Assembly (NCBI GenBank): GCA_031181145.1
Contig: JAPSLB010000021.1
Location: forward strand, 1-64,000
Reading direction: 5' to 3'
Source of the DNA: Microvirga sp.
GTDB lineage: Bacteria > Pseudomonadota > Alphaproteobacteria > Rhizobiales > Beijerinckiaceae
Length of the DNA stretch: 64,000 nt
Shown here one piece after another: positions 1 to 8,209 of the stretch (the first letter of the stretch is position 1; every line of letters starts with the position of its first letter). Position numbers and translations under genes: made by a program. Under the pieces are notes generated by a model. It was not told where the DNA came from. It saw only the letters and a program-made list of their open reading frames with translations, and ran no database searches.

Positions 1-49
1 GCAAGGGTCTGGCAGCTTGGAGATGACCGTGCTATCTCATCTCGCGTGC

Positions 50-126
50 GGTCCCGTAGCTCAGCAGGACAGAGCAGCGGTTTCCTAAACCGAAGGTCGG
101 AAGTTCGAGTCTTCCCGGGATCGCCA
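50..126 (+). tRNA. tRNA-Arg (anticodon CCU)
   Basis: The sequence folds as a cloverleaf. The 7-bp acceptor stem GGTCCCG (50-56) pairs with CGGGATC (one G-U pair), followed by discriminator G123 and an encoded CCA at 124-126. The T arm is GGAAG-TTCGAGT-CTTCC. The anticodon loop TTCCTAA carries CCT at 84-86, so it reads the arginine codon AGG. The anticodon stem closes with only four Watson-Crick pairs. No other tRNA is near. Confidence 0.95.
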
Positions 127-147
127 ACTCGTTCCAGGCCGTTCTTT

Positions 148-2340
148 TTAGGAGGGCTTGGAAATCCCCCTCAACGGAAAATCGATGCTGCAGACCACGC
201 CTGCGGGCTCGTAGCGAAGGTGAACCTCGCCGTCCAATTCCCGGGCAAGGCCGCGCTCGAGGAGGCGGGTTCCGAATCCCCTGCAGAGCGGAGGCGATAC
301 GGCAGGGCCTCCACGCTCCTCCCACCGGATGGCAAGGCATGGTTTGTCGCCCGAGGAGCGCTCCGCCCAAGTGATCCGCACGCACCCTCCAGGAATGCTG
401 AGGGCCCCATGCTTGACGGCATTGGTGCTGAGCTCATGGAAGGCCATGGAGAGGCTGAGGGCGATCTGAGGCGGCAGACGGATATCCGCCCCGGATATGA
501 TGAAGGGATCGTTGCTGGCCATGCGTCCACGGTAGGGGGCGGTCGCCTGTCTGAGGATATCCAAGAGGCTGACGCTTTCCCAGTTCTCCCGGGTCAGGAC
601 GTCATGGGCTCGGGCCAGCGCAAAGATGCGTTCCTCGAATGCGCCTTTTGCGGCGAGAGCCGCGCCTGGATCCGACGACCGAACGTCGCGAAGGCTCTGG
701 GCCGCGAGCGACTGGACCGTTGCCAGGGTGTTCTTGACCCGATGGTTCAGCTCGTTGATCAGAAGGCGTAAATGCTCCTCGGCTCGGGTTCGCTCCGTGA
801 CGTCGTAGAACGTGCTCATGGCCAGAACGTCTTGGCCGATGCCTTCGATCGGGGCCGAATTGATCACCAGATGGGCGACACGGCCGTCCGCCCGATGGTA
901 GATCACCTCGTCCCGGTCCACGAAATCACCGCGCAGAATAGCCCGTGTAATCGATTCCTGCTCGTCATAGGCGGCGGCTCCGTTGTGGCGGACGGCTCCA
1001 AACCCGACTTCCGTCCCGTTCTCCATGAACGTCGTCTTCAGCCCGAGCAGGTCAACGGACATCGCGTTCTGGAAGAGGATCTCTCCAGTCGGAATTCTCG
1101 CCAGGGTCACACCGACAGGCATACGTTCCAGCAGCATCCTGAGACGCTCCTCGCTTGCCCTTACGGCATTTTCGGCGCACCGGTGCTCCGTCACGTCGAT
1201 TTGCACTCCGTCCCAAATCACCTGGTCATCGGATGAGAGACGCGGGGCCCAGATCAGGCGACACCAGCGGACTTCACCGCTTTGCGCATGCCGGATGGCG
1301 ATCTCGACATCCAGAGGTTTCAGGTCGCGAAGAGCGACCATTTCCGCCTCCGCAAGCACAGGGACATATTCTGGTAGGACCAGCTCATAGAGAAGGGCTG
1401 GGTTCTTCAGAACGTCCTCCGGCGGCACGCCGTTCACGGGCAGGCAACTGCGCGATACGTAGACGAACTTGCGTTCGGACCCGTCCCTAGAGCTCACGAT
1501 CTGGTAGATCATGGTCAGAGGGATGTTGTCGGCGACGGCCACGAGCCTGGCTTCGCTCTCGCGAAGGGCATCCTCCACCGTCTTGCGATCGGTGATGTCC
1601 AGGAGGACGCCGATCATCCGGGTCGGCATCTCCTTCTCGAAAAGGATCTCTGCCCGGAGGAGGAACCACCGCCAGACGCCGTCACCGCAGCGGAAACGGA
1701 ACTCGGCCTCGAAGTGCCGTTCACCGCAGGAAAGGGCCCCTTGAGCAGCCGCATGGAGGCGCTTGTGATCCTCGGGATGATAGCGATCCTGGAGCTCATG
1801 GGTGGCAAGAGCATGGGCTGGACGGAATCCCAACAGCACCTTGAGTTCAGGCGACGGGTGGAGAATCCCCCTCCCGATGTCGTATTCCCAAACCGCGAGG
1901 CGGCCCGCATTGAGAGCCAAACGTAGCCGGGACTCGCTCGTGCGCAAGGCCTCTTCGGTCCGGCGCTCGTCGGTCCTGTCTCTGAATTGAACGCCAAGGC
2001 CCTCATCGTATCGAAACAGATGGACCTCAAAGGTCTTGTCCGGGTGCCGCATCGACGCCGTCTCGAATGTGGCAGGGAGGCCCGTTTCCATGGCCTCTTC
2101 ATAAAGGGTTCTGCAATCGGTCCCGGACAACCAGGGGAAAGCGTCCCAGATCACCTTTCCGAGCATCGCCTCCCGCGGCTGGCCGTAATGGGTCTCGGCG
2201 ATGCGGTTGACGTAGGTGTAGCGCCAGTTCCTATCGAGGGCATAGAAGGCGTCGCCCATGCCTTCGAGCACGTCGATCAGGCGCCTCTCGGTCTTAGCCT
2301 TCCCGATTGTCATCCCATGCATCTCAAGCGATGCCCGCAT
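148..2340 (-). CDS. Multi-PAS HWE-family sensor histidine kinase
   Basis: A predicted soluble 730-residue sensor kinase that should autophosphorylate on histidine and pass the phosphate to a response regulator. Four PAS-type modules occupy roughly residues 25-525; each ends in a typical exit motif such as DITDRK or DVTER. The C-terminal kinase domain begins at NELNHRVKN (His about 533), the phosphoacceptor motif of HWE kinases. It is followed by an N box (HELSTNAVKHGAL), the WEE element of HWE kinases, and a glycine-rich GFGTRLLERG. There is no transmembrane segment, so the signal is probably cytosolic (redox, light or ligand through PAS). The open frame extends upstream to 2607. The ATG at 2340 is chosen because it follows a GAGG sequence and the upstream residues have no PAS or kinase character. 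No cognate regulator lies adjacent. Confidence 0.88.
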   Translation of the reverse strand: MRASLEMHGMTIGKAKTERRLIDVLEGMGDAFYALDRNWRYTYVNRIAETHYGQPREAMLGKVIWDAFPWLSGTDCRTLYEEAMETGLPATFETASMRHPDKTFEVHLFRYDEGLGVQFRDRTDERRTEEALRTSESRLRLALNAGRLAVWEYDIGRGILHPSPELKVLLGFRPAHALATHELQDRYHPEDHKRLHAAAQGALSCGERHFEAEFRFRCGDGVWRWFLLRAEILFEKEMPTRMIGVLLDITDRKTVEDALRESEARLVAVADNIPLTMIYQIVSSRDGSERKFVYVSRSCLPVNGVPPEDVLKNPALLYELVLPEYVPVLAEAEMVALRDLKPLDVEIAIRHAQSGEVRWCRLIWAPRLSSDDQVIWDGVQIDVTEHRCAENAVRASEERLRMLLERMPVGVTLARIPTGEILFQNAMSVDLLGLKTTFMENGTEVGFGAVRHNGAAAYDEQESITRAILRGDFVDRDEVIYHRADGRVAHLVINSAPIEGIGQDVLAMSTFYDVTERTRAEEHLRLLINELNHRVKNTLATVQSLAAQSLRDVRSSDPGAALAAKGAFEERIFALARAHDVLTRENWESVSLLDILRQATAPYRGRMASNDPFIISGADIRLPPQIALSLSMAFHELSTNAVKHGALSIPGGCVRITWAERSSGDKPCLAIRWEERGGPAVSPPLCRGFGTRLLERGLARELDGEVHLRYEPAGVVCSIDFPLRGISKPS

Positions 2341-2655
2341 AGCCTCTTTCACGCCCTCTTCTTCCACACGCTTAGAGGAATTCAAGCTCACCGGCCGATC
2401 CAGAGGCTGTTGTGGTTCAGGCTGTCTCGACAGAGCGAGATTGGAGGTCCACCGTCGCTCCGGCTTATTCTGAGCATTTCGATATATCGATGCAAGTGCC
2501 TTTGAGCGGCTTCGATGCAAGCCATCGGCCTTGCCCGGGTCATGCTCAGCCTGGAGATACGAAGAACGAGGGCCGGAACCAGCCGGCGGCCCCAAGAGTG
2601 ACTGCATCGACCCAGCCGCTTCCCGCGTACCCAGCCGATCGGGCCGAACCTCCTG
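2341..2655. other. Intergenic region between tonB and the HWE kinase
   Basis: A 315-base stretch between two minus-strand genes. It should hold the promoter of the kinase gene, and it may be partly coding if the kinase used the farther start at 2607. I see no clear RNA gene or convincing hairpin terminator. The short frames on the plus strand have no family resemblance. Confidence 0.4.
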
Positions 2656-3549
2656 TCAGCGGAGATTGAAGCGCAGAGGCACCGTGAAGGTGAAATGTTG
2701 TTGCGGGAGAGCAGCCGGAGCGGCCGGAAGCGACGAACCGGGGCGTGCCGCCGCCAGAGCGGCGCTGTCCAGCATGGAGTGTCCCGCGCTGCGGGCGATC
2801 GTCGCGCTGATGATCCGTCCGGAGCGATCCATGGAAAACCGCACGGTCGCGACACCGGAGATGCCTTGGCTGCGCGCCTGCTCGGGATAGCGGAGGCGGC
2901 TGCGAAGAGAGGCGGCGAGGCTCGCCACGTAGCGGTTGAGCACGTTCGGGTCCGCCGACGCTGCCGACCCTTGCATATTCTCACGGGACGAGGACGCCTG
3001 CCCCTGGCGGGCATTCGCAGGAGGAGGGCTGCGCTCGGCCGTCACGCGGCGCGGCTTGGGAGCGGGTTTGCGCTCCACCTCCTTCGGCGGTGGCGGTTTC
3101 ACGGGCTTCGGGGCGGGCTTCTCTTCCAGCGGCTGAGCGACCGCGACCTCGGATGGAGCCAGAGCCGGCACGGCTTCGGGCACGATGCTCTCTTCCACAG
3201 GCACGGCCTCGACGGCCTCCGCCATCTCCAGAGGAGATTCTTCAATTGCTTCTTCGATTGCTTCTTCGATGGGCAGGGCCTCCGCGACAGGAGGCTCGAG
3301 CGGCTGCGCTTCGGTCTCGACCGGCGGAACTTCGGGCGCGGATACTTCGGCCGGTGCAATCGCTTCGACGTTCTCCATGGCAGGAGCAAGATCGATGGTG
3401 ATTTCCTGCTCGCCGGGCGGACTCACGGCCTTCTGGGACTGCCAGAGCGTCACCGCCAGCAGAGCGCCGGCATGGAGGGCGAGCGCCGTCAGAAACGCCA
3501 ATCCGATACGGCGCGGCTCCTGCAAGGGGTGTGTACTCTGAGCGAACAT
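2656..3549 (-). CDS. tonB: TonB-family energy transducer
   Basis: A 297-residue TonB protein, which transmits proton-motive energy from the ExbB-ExbD inner-membrane complex to outer-membrane TonB-dependent receptors. A single N-terminal membrane anchor lies at about residues 14-36. It is followed by a Glu/Pro/Ala-rich periplasmic spacer (about 45-175) with short EEAIEEAIEE repeats and Lys-Pro stretches. The C-terminal TonB domain (about 203-297) contains the typical RYPEQARSQGISG and VRFSMDRSGRI segments. It is the last gene of the operon, 14 bases after exbD. No receptor gene is next to it, so the transported substrate (iron-siderophore, heme or other) cannot be told from the locus. TolA is a less likely alternative because no tolB or pal is present. 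Confidence 0.88.
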   Translation of the reverse strand: MFAQSTHPLQEPRRIGLAFLTALALHAGALLAVTLWQSQKAVSPPGEQEITIDLAPAMENVEAIAPAEVSAPEVPPVETEAQPLEPPVAEALPIEEAIEEAIEESPLEMAEAVEAVPVEESIVPEAVPALAPSEVAVAQPLEEKPAPKPVKPPPPKEVERKPAPKPRRVTAERSPPPANARQGQASSSRENMQGSAASADPNVLNRYVASLAASLRSRLRYPEQARSQGISGVATVRFSMDRSGRIISATIARSAGHSMLDSAALAAARPGSSLPAAPAALPQQHFTFTVPLRFNLR

Positions 3550-3563
3550 GGAGCGGTTGCCGG

Positions 3564-4007
3564 TTACGGACGCGACCCGCCGGGTGCCTGAGCGATCAGG
3601 GACACCTTTTGGAAACCGGCCGCGTTGATCTGGCCCATGATCTCGACGATGCGCCCGTAAGGGACAGCCTTGTCCCCACGCACCAGAACGACCTGCGAGG
3701 GATCGGCGCTTGCGAGTTCCTGGAGACGCGGCAGGACGGCCTCCGGCAACAGCGGCTCTTTGTCCAGGAAGGGCTGGCCCTGACCATCAATGGTGACGAC
3801 GACCGGCTGCTTCGGTTGCGAGACCTTCGGCGCGGCGGTCTTTGGCAGCTGCACGGGAACGCCGACCGTCATGAGGGGGGCCGCAACCATGAAGATGATG
3901 AGCAGCACGAGCATCACGTCGACCAGGGGCGTGACGTTGATTTCGGATAGAGGAGCAGAGCCGAACTCGTCCTCGGAATCGGTCGTGCGGATCGGTCCCA
4001 TACCCAT
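3564..4007 (-). CDS. exbD: Biopolymer transport protein ExbD/TolR family
   Basis: A 147-residue ExbD-like protein with a short cytoplasmic N-terminus, one membrane helix (about 28-47) and a periplasmic domain. The helix starts with TPLVDVMLV; the conserved aspartate (Asp30) is the proposed proton carrier in this family. The periplasmic part contains the usual VLVRGDKAVPYGRIVEIM segment. Its start codon overlaps the exbB stop as TAATG, so translation is probably coupled. It is followed 14 bases later by tonB. A frame open to 4430 in this register lies inside exbB and is not used. Confidence 0.92.
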   Translation of the reverse strand: MGMGPIRTTDSEDEFGSAPLSEINVTPLVDVMLVLLIIFMVAAPLMTVGVPVQLPKTAAPKVSQPKQPVVVTIDGQGQPFLDKEPLLPEAVLPRLQELASADPSQVVLVRGDKAVPYGRIVEIMGQINAAGFQKVSLIAQAPGGSRP

Positions 4008-4693
4008 TATTCGGCGGCCTCCGACCGGAGGTGGGGCTTGCGGTCCCGCGCCAGGCGGTCGCCGAGTGCGGTGATGCCCGCTGCGAAGGATTGCTGAAGG
4101 CGTCCGAGATCGGTGGTGAGTTTGTTGTAGGCGATCACGGCGGGAATCGCCGCCACGAGGCCGATGGCGGTGGCAAAGAGTGCTTCCGCGATGCCGGGCG
4201 CGACAACGGAGAGGCTGGTGTCCTGGCTCGACGCGATGGCCGAGAATGAATTCATGATTCCCCACACCGTGCCGAACAGACCGATGAAGGGAGCGGCGGA
4301 GCCGGTAGTCGCGAGGAACGCAAGGCCCACCTGAAGCTGCCGCAGGTCGGCGGAAAGCGCGGCGCGCATGGCGCGCTCGATCCGCTCGCGGCGCTCCGCG
4401 CGCGTCTCGGACGGGTCCTGGTCGCGCCACGCCTCATAGCCTGCCGCTACGACGCGGCCACTGGTTCCGGGCATCTGCGGATCGAGCTTGCCTCCGGCAC
4501 GAGCCGCGTTCTCGAAAGTGCGGGCCTGACGGCGAATGGCCATGAGGCGCAGGAGCTTGTCGAGGATGATCGTCCAGCAGCCCAAGGATGCAAGTACGAG
4601 CAGGATCATGACCCCTTTGACGATGGGATCCGCCTGCAGAAAGAGGCCGAGGAAGGAAAGATCATGTGTCGGTGCGGCGGCAATCTGCTCCAT
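4007..4693 (-). CDS. exbB: MotA/TolQ/ExbB proton channel protein
   Basis: A 228-residue ExbB-family membrane protein with three hydrophobic segments: about residues 18-40, a second around the conserved GTVWGIMNSF region, and a third around GLVAAIPAVIAYN. This is the ExbB layout, with a large cytoplasmic loop after helix 1. With ExbD it forms the proton channel that powers TonB. The ATG at 4693 is preferred over the one at 4714 because GAGGA lies at good spacing before it and it leaves a 10-base gap after the upstream gene. TolQ is the alternative, but the operon ends in tonB and lacks tolB and pal. Confidence 0.92.
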   Translation of the reverse strand: MEQIAAAPTHDLSFLGLFLQADPIVKGVMILLVLASLGCWTIILDKLLRLMAIRRQARTFENAARAGGKLDPQMPGTSGRVVAAGYEAWRDQDPSETRAERRERIERAMRAALSADLRQLQVGLAFLATTGSAAPFIGLFGTVWGIMNSFSAIASSQDTSLSVVAPGIAEALFATAIGLVAAIPAVIAYNKLTTDLGRLQQSFAAGITALGDRLARDRKPHLRSEAAE

Positions 4694-4703
4694 GGCCCTG
4701 TCC

Positions 4704-5168
4704 TCACTTGGCAAAGGAAACGCTATCGACCTTCGAGGCCGTCTCGATGGCGGCCAGGCACTCCTCGCGCGAAGCGCCTGCGCCCTCGCAGGCCACGACG
4801 TCGTTGAGGAGGACGCTGCCGATCTGAGGACAGCTCAGGCCAGGGAAGTCGAAGAGCTTGATGAGCTTCTTGCGGCCGGGCACCGGGCCCACCTCGACCG
4901 CGAGCCGCTTGGCCGCTATCCCATCCTTGTCGAGCGCGAACAGATCGAGCTTGAGGGAGCGCCACGGGTCCTGCTGCCGATTATCGATCAGGAAATAGGT
5001 GCGGCAGTTTTCTCCGGCCGCTTCGAGCTTGTTCAATTCGACGCGCACGGAGGCCGCGGCCTTCGAAGGCTCCTGGGCAGCTGTCATGCCGCTGAAGCCG
5101 GCGACCGTGAAAGCGCAGACCACGCTTGCGAGGATCGATTTCACGGCATTCCACCTGTTCCGGCGCAT
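4704..5168 (-). CDS. Small secreted four-cysteine protein of the tonB operon
   Basis: A 154-residue protein with a clear export signal: basic MRRNRW start, hydrophobic stretch about 10-27, likely cleavage near TAAQ at residues 29-32. The mature part holds four cysteines (in NCR, SCPQ, ACEG and ECLA contexts) that could form two disulfides in the periplasm. A GGGAG sequence sits 9 bases before the ATG. It is the first gene of the exbB-exbD-tonB operon, ending 10 bases before exbB, so it is expected to be co-expressed and may assist TonB-dependent uptake. I cannot assign a biochemical function. The association is seen; the role is inference. Confidence 0.75.
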   Translation of the reverse strand: MRRNRWNAVKSILASVVCAFTVAGFSGMTAAQEPSKAAASVRVELNKLEAAGENCRTYFLIDNRQQDPWRSLKLDLFALDKDGIAAKRLAVEVGPVPGRKKLIKLFDFPGLSCPQIGSVLLNDVVACEGAGASREECLAAIETASKVDSVSFAK

Positions 5169-5877
5169 GGTTCCAATCTCCCTGTGCCGGCAAGCATCCG
5201 TGATGGGCGGCGTGCGCGCAGCAACGGCGCCCTGTGAAGACGCCGCTCACGGATCCTGTCGGCAGTTTCGATCAATCGCGGGCAACCTGATCGACGTCAG
5301 GCGGCGACAGTCAGGAGATATCTGAAAGAAGCAAGTCGGATCAAGGGCTTAGGAGTAGATCAGATCTGTTCTAAAAGAGGCCCTACGACTTTGAGATTGG
5401 AATGGAAATCGCTTCTTTAAAAAGGCTTAAAAGTGATTTTCTTCTCTTTTTAGGCCAATCCGCCGCGCGAAACAGCTTATCTCAGCCTCACGAACCGGTT
5501 GCGGGCAACGAGGTTCGACCGCGTATCGCGATTGTAGTTCCATTGGCGCTCCAGGCTCTGGCAGGCTGGGTTCGGCGTCTCCGTCCAGCAGATGCCGCAT
5601 CTCCAGGATCCGGTTCTATAGGGGCAGCCATGTGACGGATAGCACCTCCATGAATGGGCAGGTGCATTACAGATTCGTAATGCGATCGTAAGCGTGAAGT
5701 GGCCCGGAAAAGCCTAACCTCATGCTGAAGCGGTGAGACCCATGGAGGGTCTGCTCATGGATCCGAGAGCGACGGGGCGTCAGCCGGTTCGAGGTCCACA
5801 GCGCCGAAAGGCTGCCGGTCACCTGCCGCAGTATCCGAGTTTCTATTGACCGCCTTGGTTCGAGTGGAGCTTTGCCG
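5169..5877. other. Long intergenic region upstream of the tonB operon
   Basis: About 700 bases with no convincing gene. A 77-residue open frame at 5402-5635 has no recognisable features and is not called. The stretch around 5340-5460 is clearly A/T-richer than its surroundings and probably contains the minus-strand promoter of the tonB operon. It includes an Irr-like half site (separate entry). Nothing else was recognised. Confidence 0.4.
5359..5375 (-). promoter_or_regulatory. Possible degenerate Irr-type iron control element
   Basis: On the minus strand this 17-mer reads TTTAGAA-CAG-ATCTGAT. The first half is identical to the half site of the rhizobial Irr box (TTTAGAA-N3-TTCTAAA); the second half matches at only four of seven positions. 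It lies about 190 bases upstream of the secreted protein-exbB-exbD-tonB operon, where iron control would make sense. The match could be chance. Confidence 0.25.
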
Positions 5878-6120
5878 ATGATGATGGAACGGAATTCCAT
5901 GATGGATGAAGCCCGGCATGTCATGGCTCGTTCGATCGGTGAGATCAGGGATGCGGTGCGGGAGCTGCGCGAATCTGCGCCGGACAGTGCCTTAGCCAGC
6001 CTTGCGGAGGAGATGATCGAACGGATGGAAAAGGGCCGTCGTGAGGTCCGAGATCATCATCGGGAGGCCTCGAACGGAACAACGGCTCGCAACGGCCAAG
6101 CCGATCATGCGGCGGGTTGA
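5878..6120 (+). CDS. Small hydrophilic helical protein, unknown function
   Basis: An 80-residue frame starting with three ATG codons; GGAG lies 8 bases before the first. The sequence is rich in Met, Glu and Arg (for example ARSIGEIRDAVRELRES and EEMIERMEKGRREVRD), so it is probably helical, perhaps coiled-coil. There is no signal peptide, metal motif or recognised family. It precedes the DUF2218 gene on the same strand by 85 bases and the two could be co-transcribed. It could also be a chance frame in GC-rich DNA. Confidence 0.5.
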   Translation: MMMERNSMMDEARHVMARSIGEIRDAVRELRESAPDSALASLAEEMIERMEKGRREVRDHHREASNGTTARNGQADHAAG

Positions 6121-6205
6121 GCTGCGGCTCAACGCTCCCTCCGGAACGAGAAAGGGCCAGCTTTCTCTCCAGGAATCGGCACCTGGAGAATGACGTGGAT
6201 TGAAT

Positions 6206-6487
6206 ATGTTTTCGATAGAGGCAAGAGTTCCCACGGCGAATGCGAGCCGCCACCTGCAGCAGTCGAGCAAGCACTGGCCGCATAGGTTCGACGCGATCTT
6301 TGACGAGACGAAGAGCGTGATCCCGTTTTCAAAGGATCGTCGAGCCGAATTCACGGCCGAGCCGGATCATCCCCGGATCAGGCTCGAGGTGCCCGGCGAG
6401 GAAATCCGTGATCGGATGCGCAACGTCATCGAAGACCATCTGAACCGGTTCGCGTTCGGAGAGCCTCTCGACTACGCGTGGACATGA
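6206..6487 (+). CDS. DUF2218 family protein
   Basis: A 93-residue protein with the DUF2218 pattern: an opening EARVPTANASRHLQQSSKHW, a central acidic/basic strand region, and a closing VIEDHLNRFAFGEPLDYAW. DUF2218 proteins are small, cytosolic and often sit near siderophore or iron genes; no activity is established to my knowledge. The distance to the tonB operon is modest, so an iron link is possible but unproven. An ATG two codons upstream (6200) is an equal start candidate. It ends 57 bases before the convergent dioxygenase gene. Confidence 0.82.
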   Translation: MFSIEARVPTANASRHLQQSSKHWPHRFDAIFDETKSVIPFSKDRRAEFTAEPDHPRIRLEVPGEEIRDRMRNVIEDHLNRFAFGEPLDYAWT

Positions 6488-6544
6488 AACGCGCTGATCT
6501 CCCGTTGTGCGCCGCCTGCTCGTGCAGGAAAACCGGTGAGATGA

Positions 6545-7513
6545 TTACTCCACCTCTTCCACGGGCGGCGTCCCAGGGCTGTGAAAGGATTCGGCCGTCT
6601 TCATGCCCCAGGCCTGGCCCTTCTTCCGCTCCTCCTCCGTCCAGACGATCGTCTTCCAGTCGGGCGCGAGGATGAGGCGGGCCCCGGCATTGCACACCTC
6701 GACGCGGTTGCCGCCGGGCTCATACACGTAGAGGAAGAACGTCTGCTGCACGGCATGCTTGTGCGGGCCCGATTCGATGGGAACGCCCGCCTCGAGGAAG
6801 ATGTCGGCAGCTCTCAAGACATCCTCGCGGCTGTCGACGGCGTAGGTCAGATGATGGAAGCGTCCCTTTGCCCCTGTGTGATCGCGCGTATAGGCGAAGT
6901 CGTAGCTCTTGTTGGTCACCGTCATCCACATGCCGGCTTCCGTGCCGTCGTTCATGACGATCTGCTCGGTCAGGCGGCACCCGAGGTAATCCTCGAAGAA
7001 GATCCGGTTCGCCCTGATATCGGATGCAAGGCAGTTCAGGTGGTCGAGCCTGCGCACATTGATGCCGCGGGCCGGGAAGCGCTGAGCCTGATTTTTCAGG
7101 GCGGGCTTCAGCTCGGGCGGTGCGGCATACCATTCGGTCTCGTAATAGAGCTCGATCACATGCCCGTCGGGATCCTGGCAGCGGAAGGCCGGACCATGCC
7201 CCAGATCGCCGTCCGTCCAGCCGATATCGTAGCCAGTTCCCTTGAGGGCGGCGATGCGCCGCTCCAGGGCTTGCGGGCTGCGCGTGCGGAAGGCCATGTG
7301 CCCTATGCCGGGCCTTCTCGCCGCCGTCAGCTTGAGGGTGTGATGCTCGTAATCGTCCCAGCCGCGCAAATAGACGGAATCTCCCTGGCGGCCGCTCTCC
7401 GTCATTCCCATCACGTCGACGAAGAACCGAAGGGTCTCGTCCGGCTTGGGCGTCAGCATTTCAAGATGTCCCAAATGGGCCAGATCGAGCATGGGCTCAG
7501 GTCGCATCCTCAT
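6545..7513 (-). CDS. VOC-family extradiol (catechol 2,3-) dioxygenase
   Basis: A 322-residue two-domain vicinal-oxygen-chelate protein resembling type I extradiol dioxygenases, Fe(II) enzymes that cleave catechols next to the hydroxyls. The C-terminal catalytic domain shows the expected metal ligands: His158 (RLDHLN), His220/221 (RFHHLTY) and Glu272 (NRVEV). The N-terminal VOC repeat is the structural copy. AGGAGG lies 6 bases before the chosen ATG, and the next in-frame ATG (7492) begins the conserved domain. No other ring-cleavage pathway genes are adjacent, so the true catechol is unknown. A LysR-type gene on the same strand upstream, now broken, was probably its regulator. Confidence 0.85.
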   Translation of the reverse strand: MRMRPEPMLDLAHLGHLEMLTPKPDETLRFFVDVMGMTESGRQGDSVYLRGWDDYEHHTLKLTAARRPGIGHMAFRTRSPQALERRIAALKGTGYDIGWTDGDLGHGPAFRCQDPDGHVIELYYETEWYAAPPELKPALKNQAQRFPARGINVRRLDHLNCLASDIRANRIFFEDYLGCRLTEQIVMNDGTEAGMWMTVTNKSYDFAYTRDHTGAKGRFHHLTYAVDSREDVLRAADIFLEAGVPIESGPHKHAVQQTFFLYVYEPGGNRVEVCNAGARLILAPDWKTIVWTEEERKKGQAWGMKTAESFHSPGTPPVEEVE

Positions 7514-7616
7514 TCGCCTCCTAGACAGAACGGGTGTCCTCAGCCTGCATGAACTATGGGGATGCAACAAATGGTTTGCTTGTGATGTTCCGTGAACTCA
7601 ATTCATAAGCGCGACT

Positions 7617-8209
7617 TCACGCGAATGTCTGGACGATGACCTTTCGCAACTCGTCCGCAAGCGGCGAGAGAGGGAGGCCGCGTTTCGAGACGATGCCGAG
7701 CTGGCGGTTCACGCTCGGGTTGTTCAAGGGGATGATCCTCCAGGCGCATCAGGACGAAGGGATCCTTGATCAGCAATTCGGTGTCGAAGTCCCAGTGATG
7801 GGCCGCCACAATGGTGATGTCGAATTATCGTAGATCCGAACGAAGACATCCGGATGCTGCTCCTGGAAGCGCTGAAGGGCGCGAGGCAGACGTCCCGACG
7901 CGGCGGTGGGAAGGCAGCCGATCGCGAGAGTCTCCTGCCGGCAGCGCCCCTCCCGGCGGAACTCGTCCAGCGAGCCTGCAAGCTCCTCTAAGGCTCCTTT
8001 CCCTGAGGCAGGAGGGCGAGGCCGGCCTGCGTCAGCGAAACCTCCCGGGTCGTTCTGGGCAGGAGCTTCACGCCGAGATCCCCTTCCACCTTGCGGACGC
8101 GATGACTGAGAGCCGTCTGGGACAGGTTCAGGTGCGCTGCGGCATGCCGAAAGCTGCCGCGCTCTGCGATGGCGACGAATGCAGGCAGACCCGGAAAATC
8201 GATGCGCAC
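7617..8209 (-). pseudogene. Decayed LysR-type transcriptional regulator
   Basis: Fragments of one LysR regulator are recognisable in order but in different frames. From about 8209 (GTG) comes the winged helix-turn-helix (AFVAIAERGSFRHAAAHLNL, SQTALSHRVRKVE). A frame change near 7985 leads to a linker/effector piece with GCLPTAASGRLPRAL. Another change near 7815 leads to FDTELLIKDPFVLM and EDHPL. A last change near 7725 leads to a normal C-terminus (GLPLSPLADELRKVIVQTF). The total is about 590 bases against roughly 900 for intact LysR genes, so internal deletions (after RIYDN and after DHPL) accompany the frameshifts. It lies upstream of the dioxygenase on the same strand. Sequencing error is unlikely to explain the missing blocks. 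Confidence 0.85.

Noticed and set aside
50-126. tRNA-Arg as an integration site for a mobile island
   Set aside because: No integrase, no direct repeat of the tRNA 3' end and no phage or plasmid genes were seen downstream.
3564-4693. tolQ-tolR identity for the exbB-exbD pair
   Set aside because: The operon ends in a TonB protein and lacks tolA, tolB, pal and ybgF; ExbB/ExbD is the better name.
5402-5635. A 77-codon plus-strand frame in the long intergenic region
   Set aside because: No binding site, no recognisable family, and it overlaps what is probably promoter DNA.
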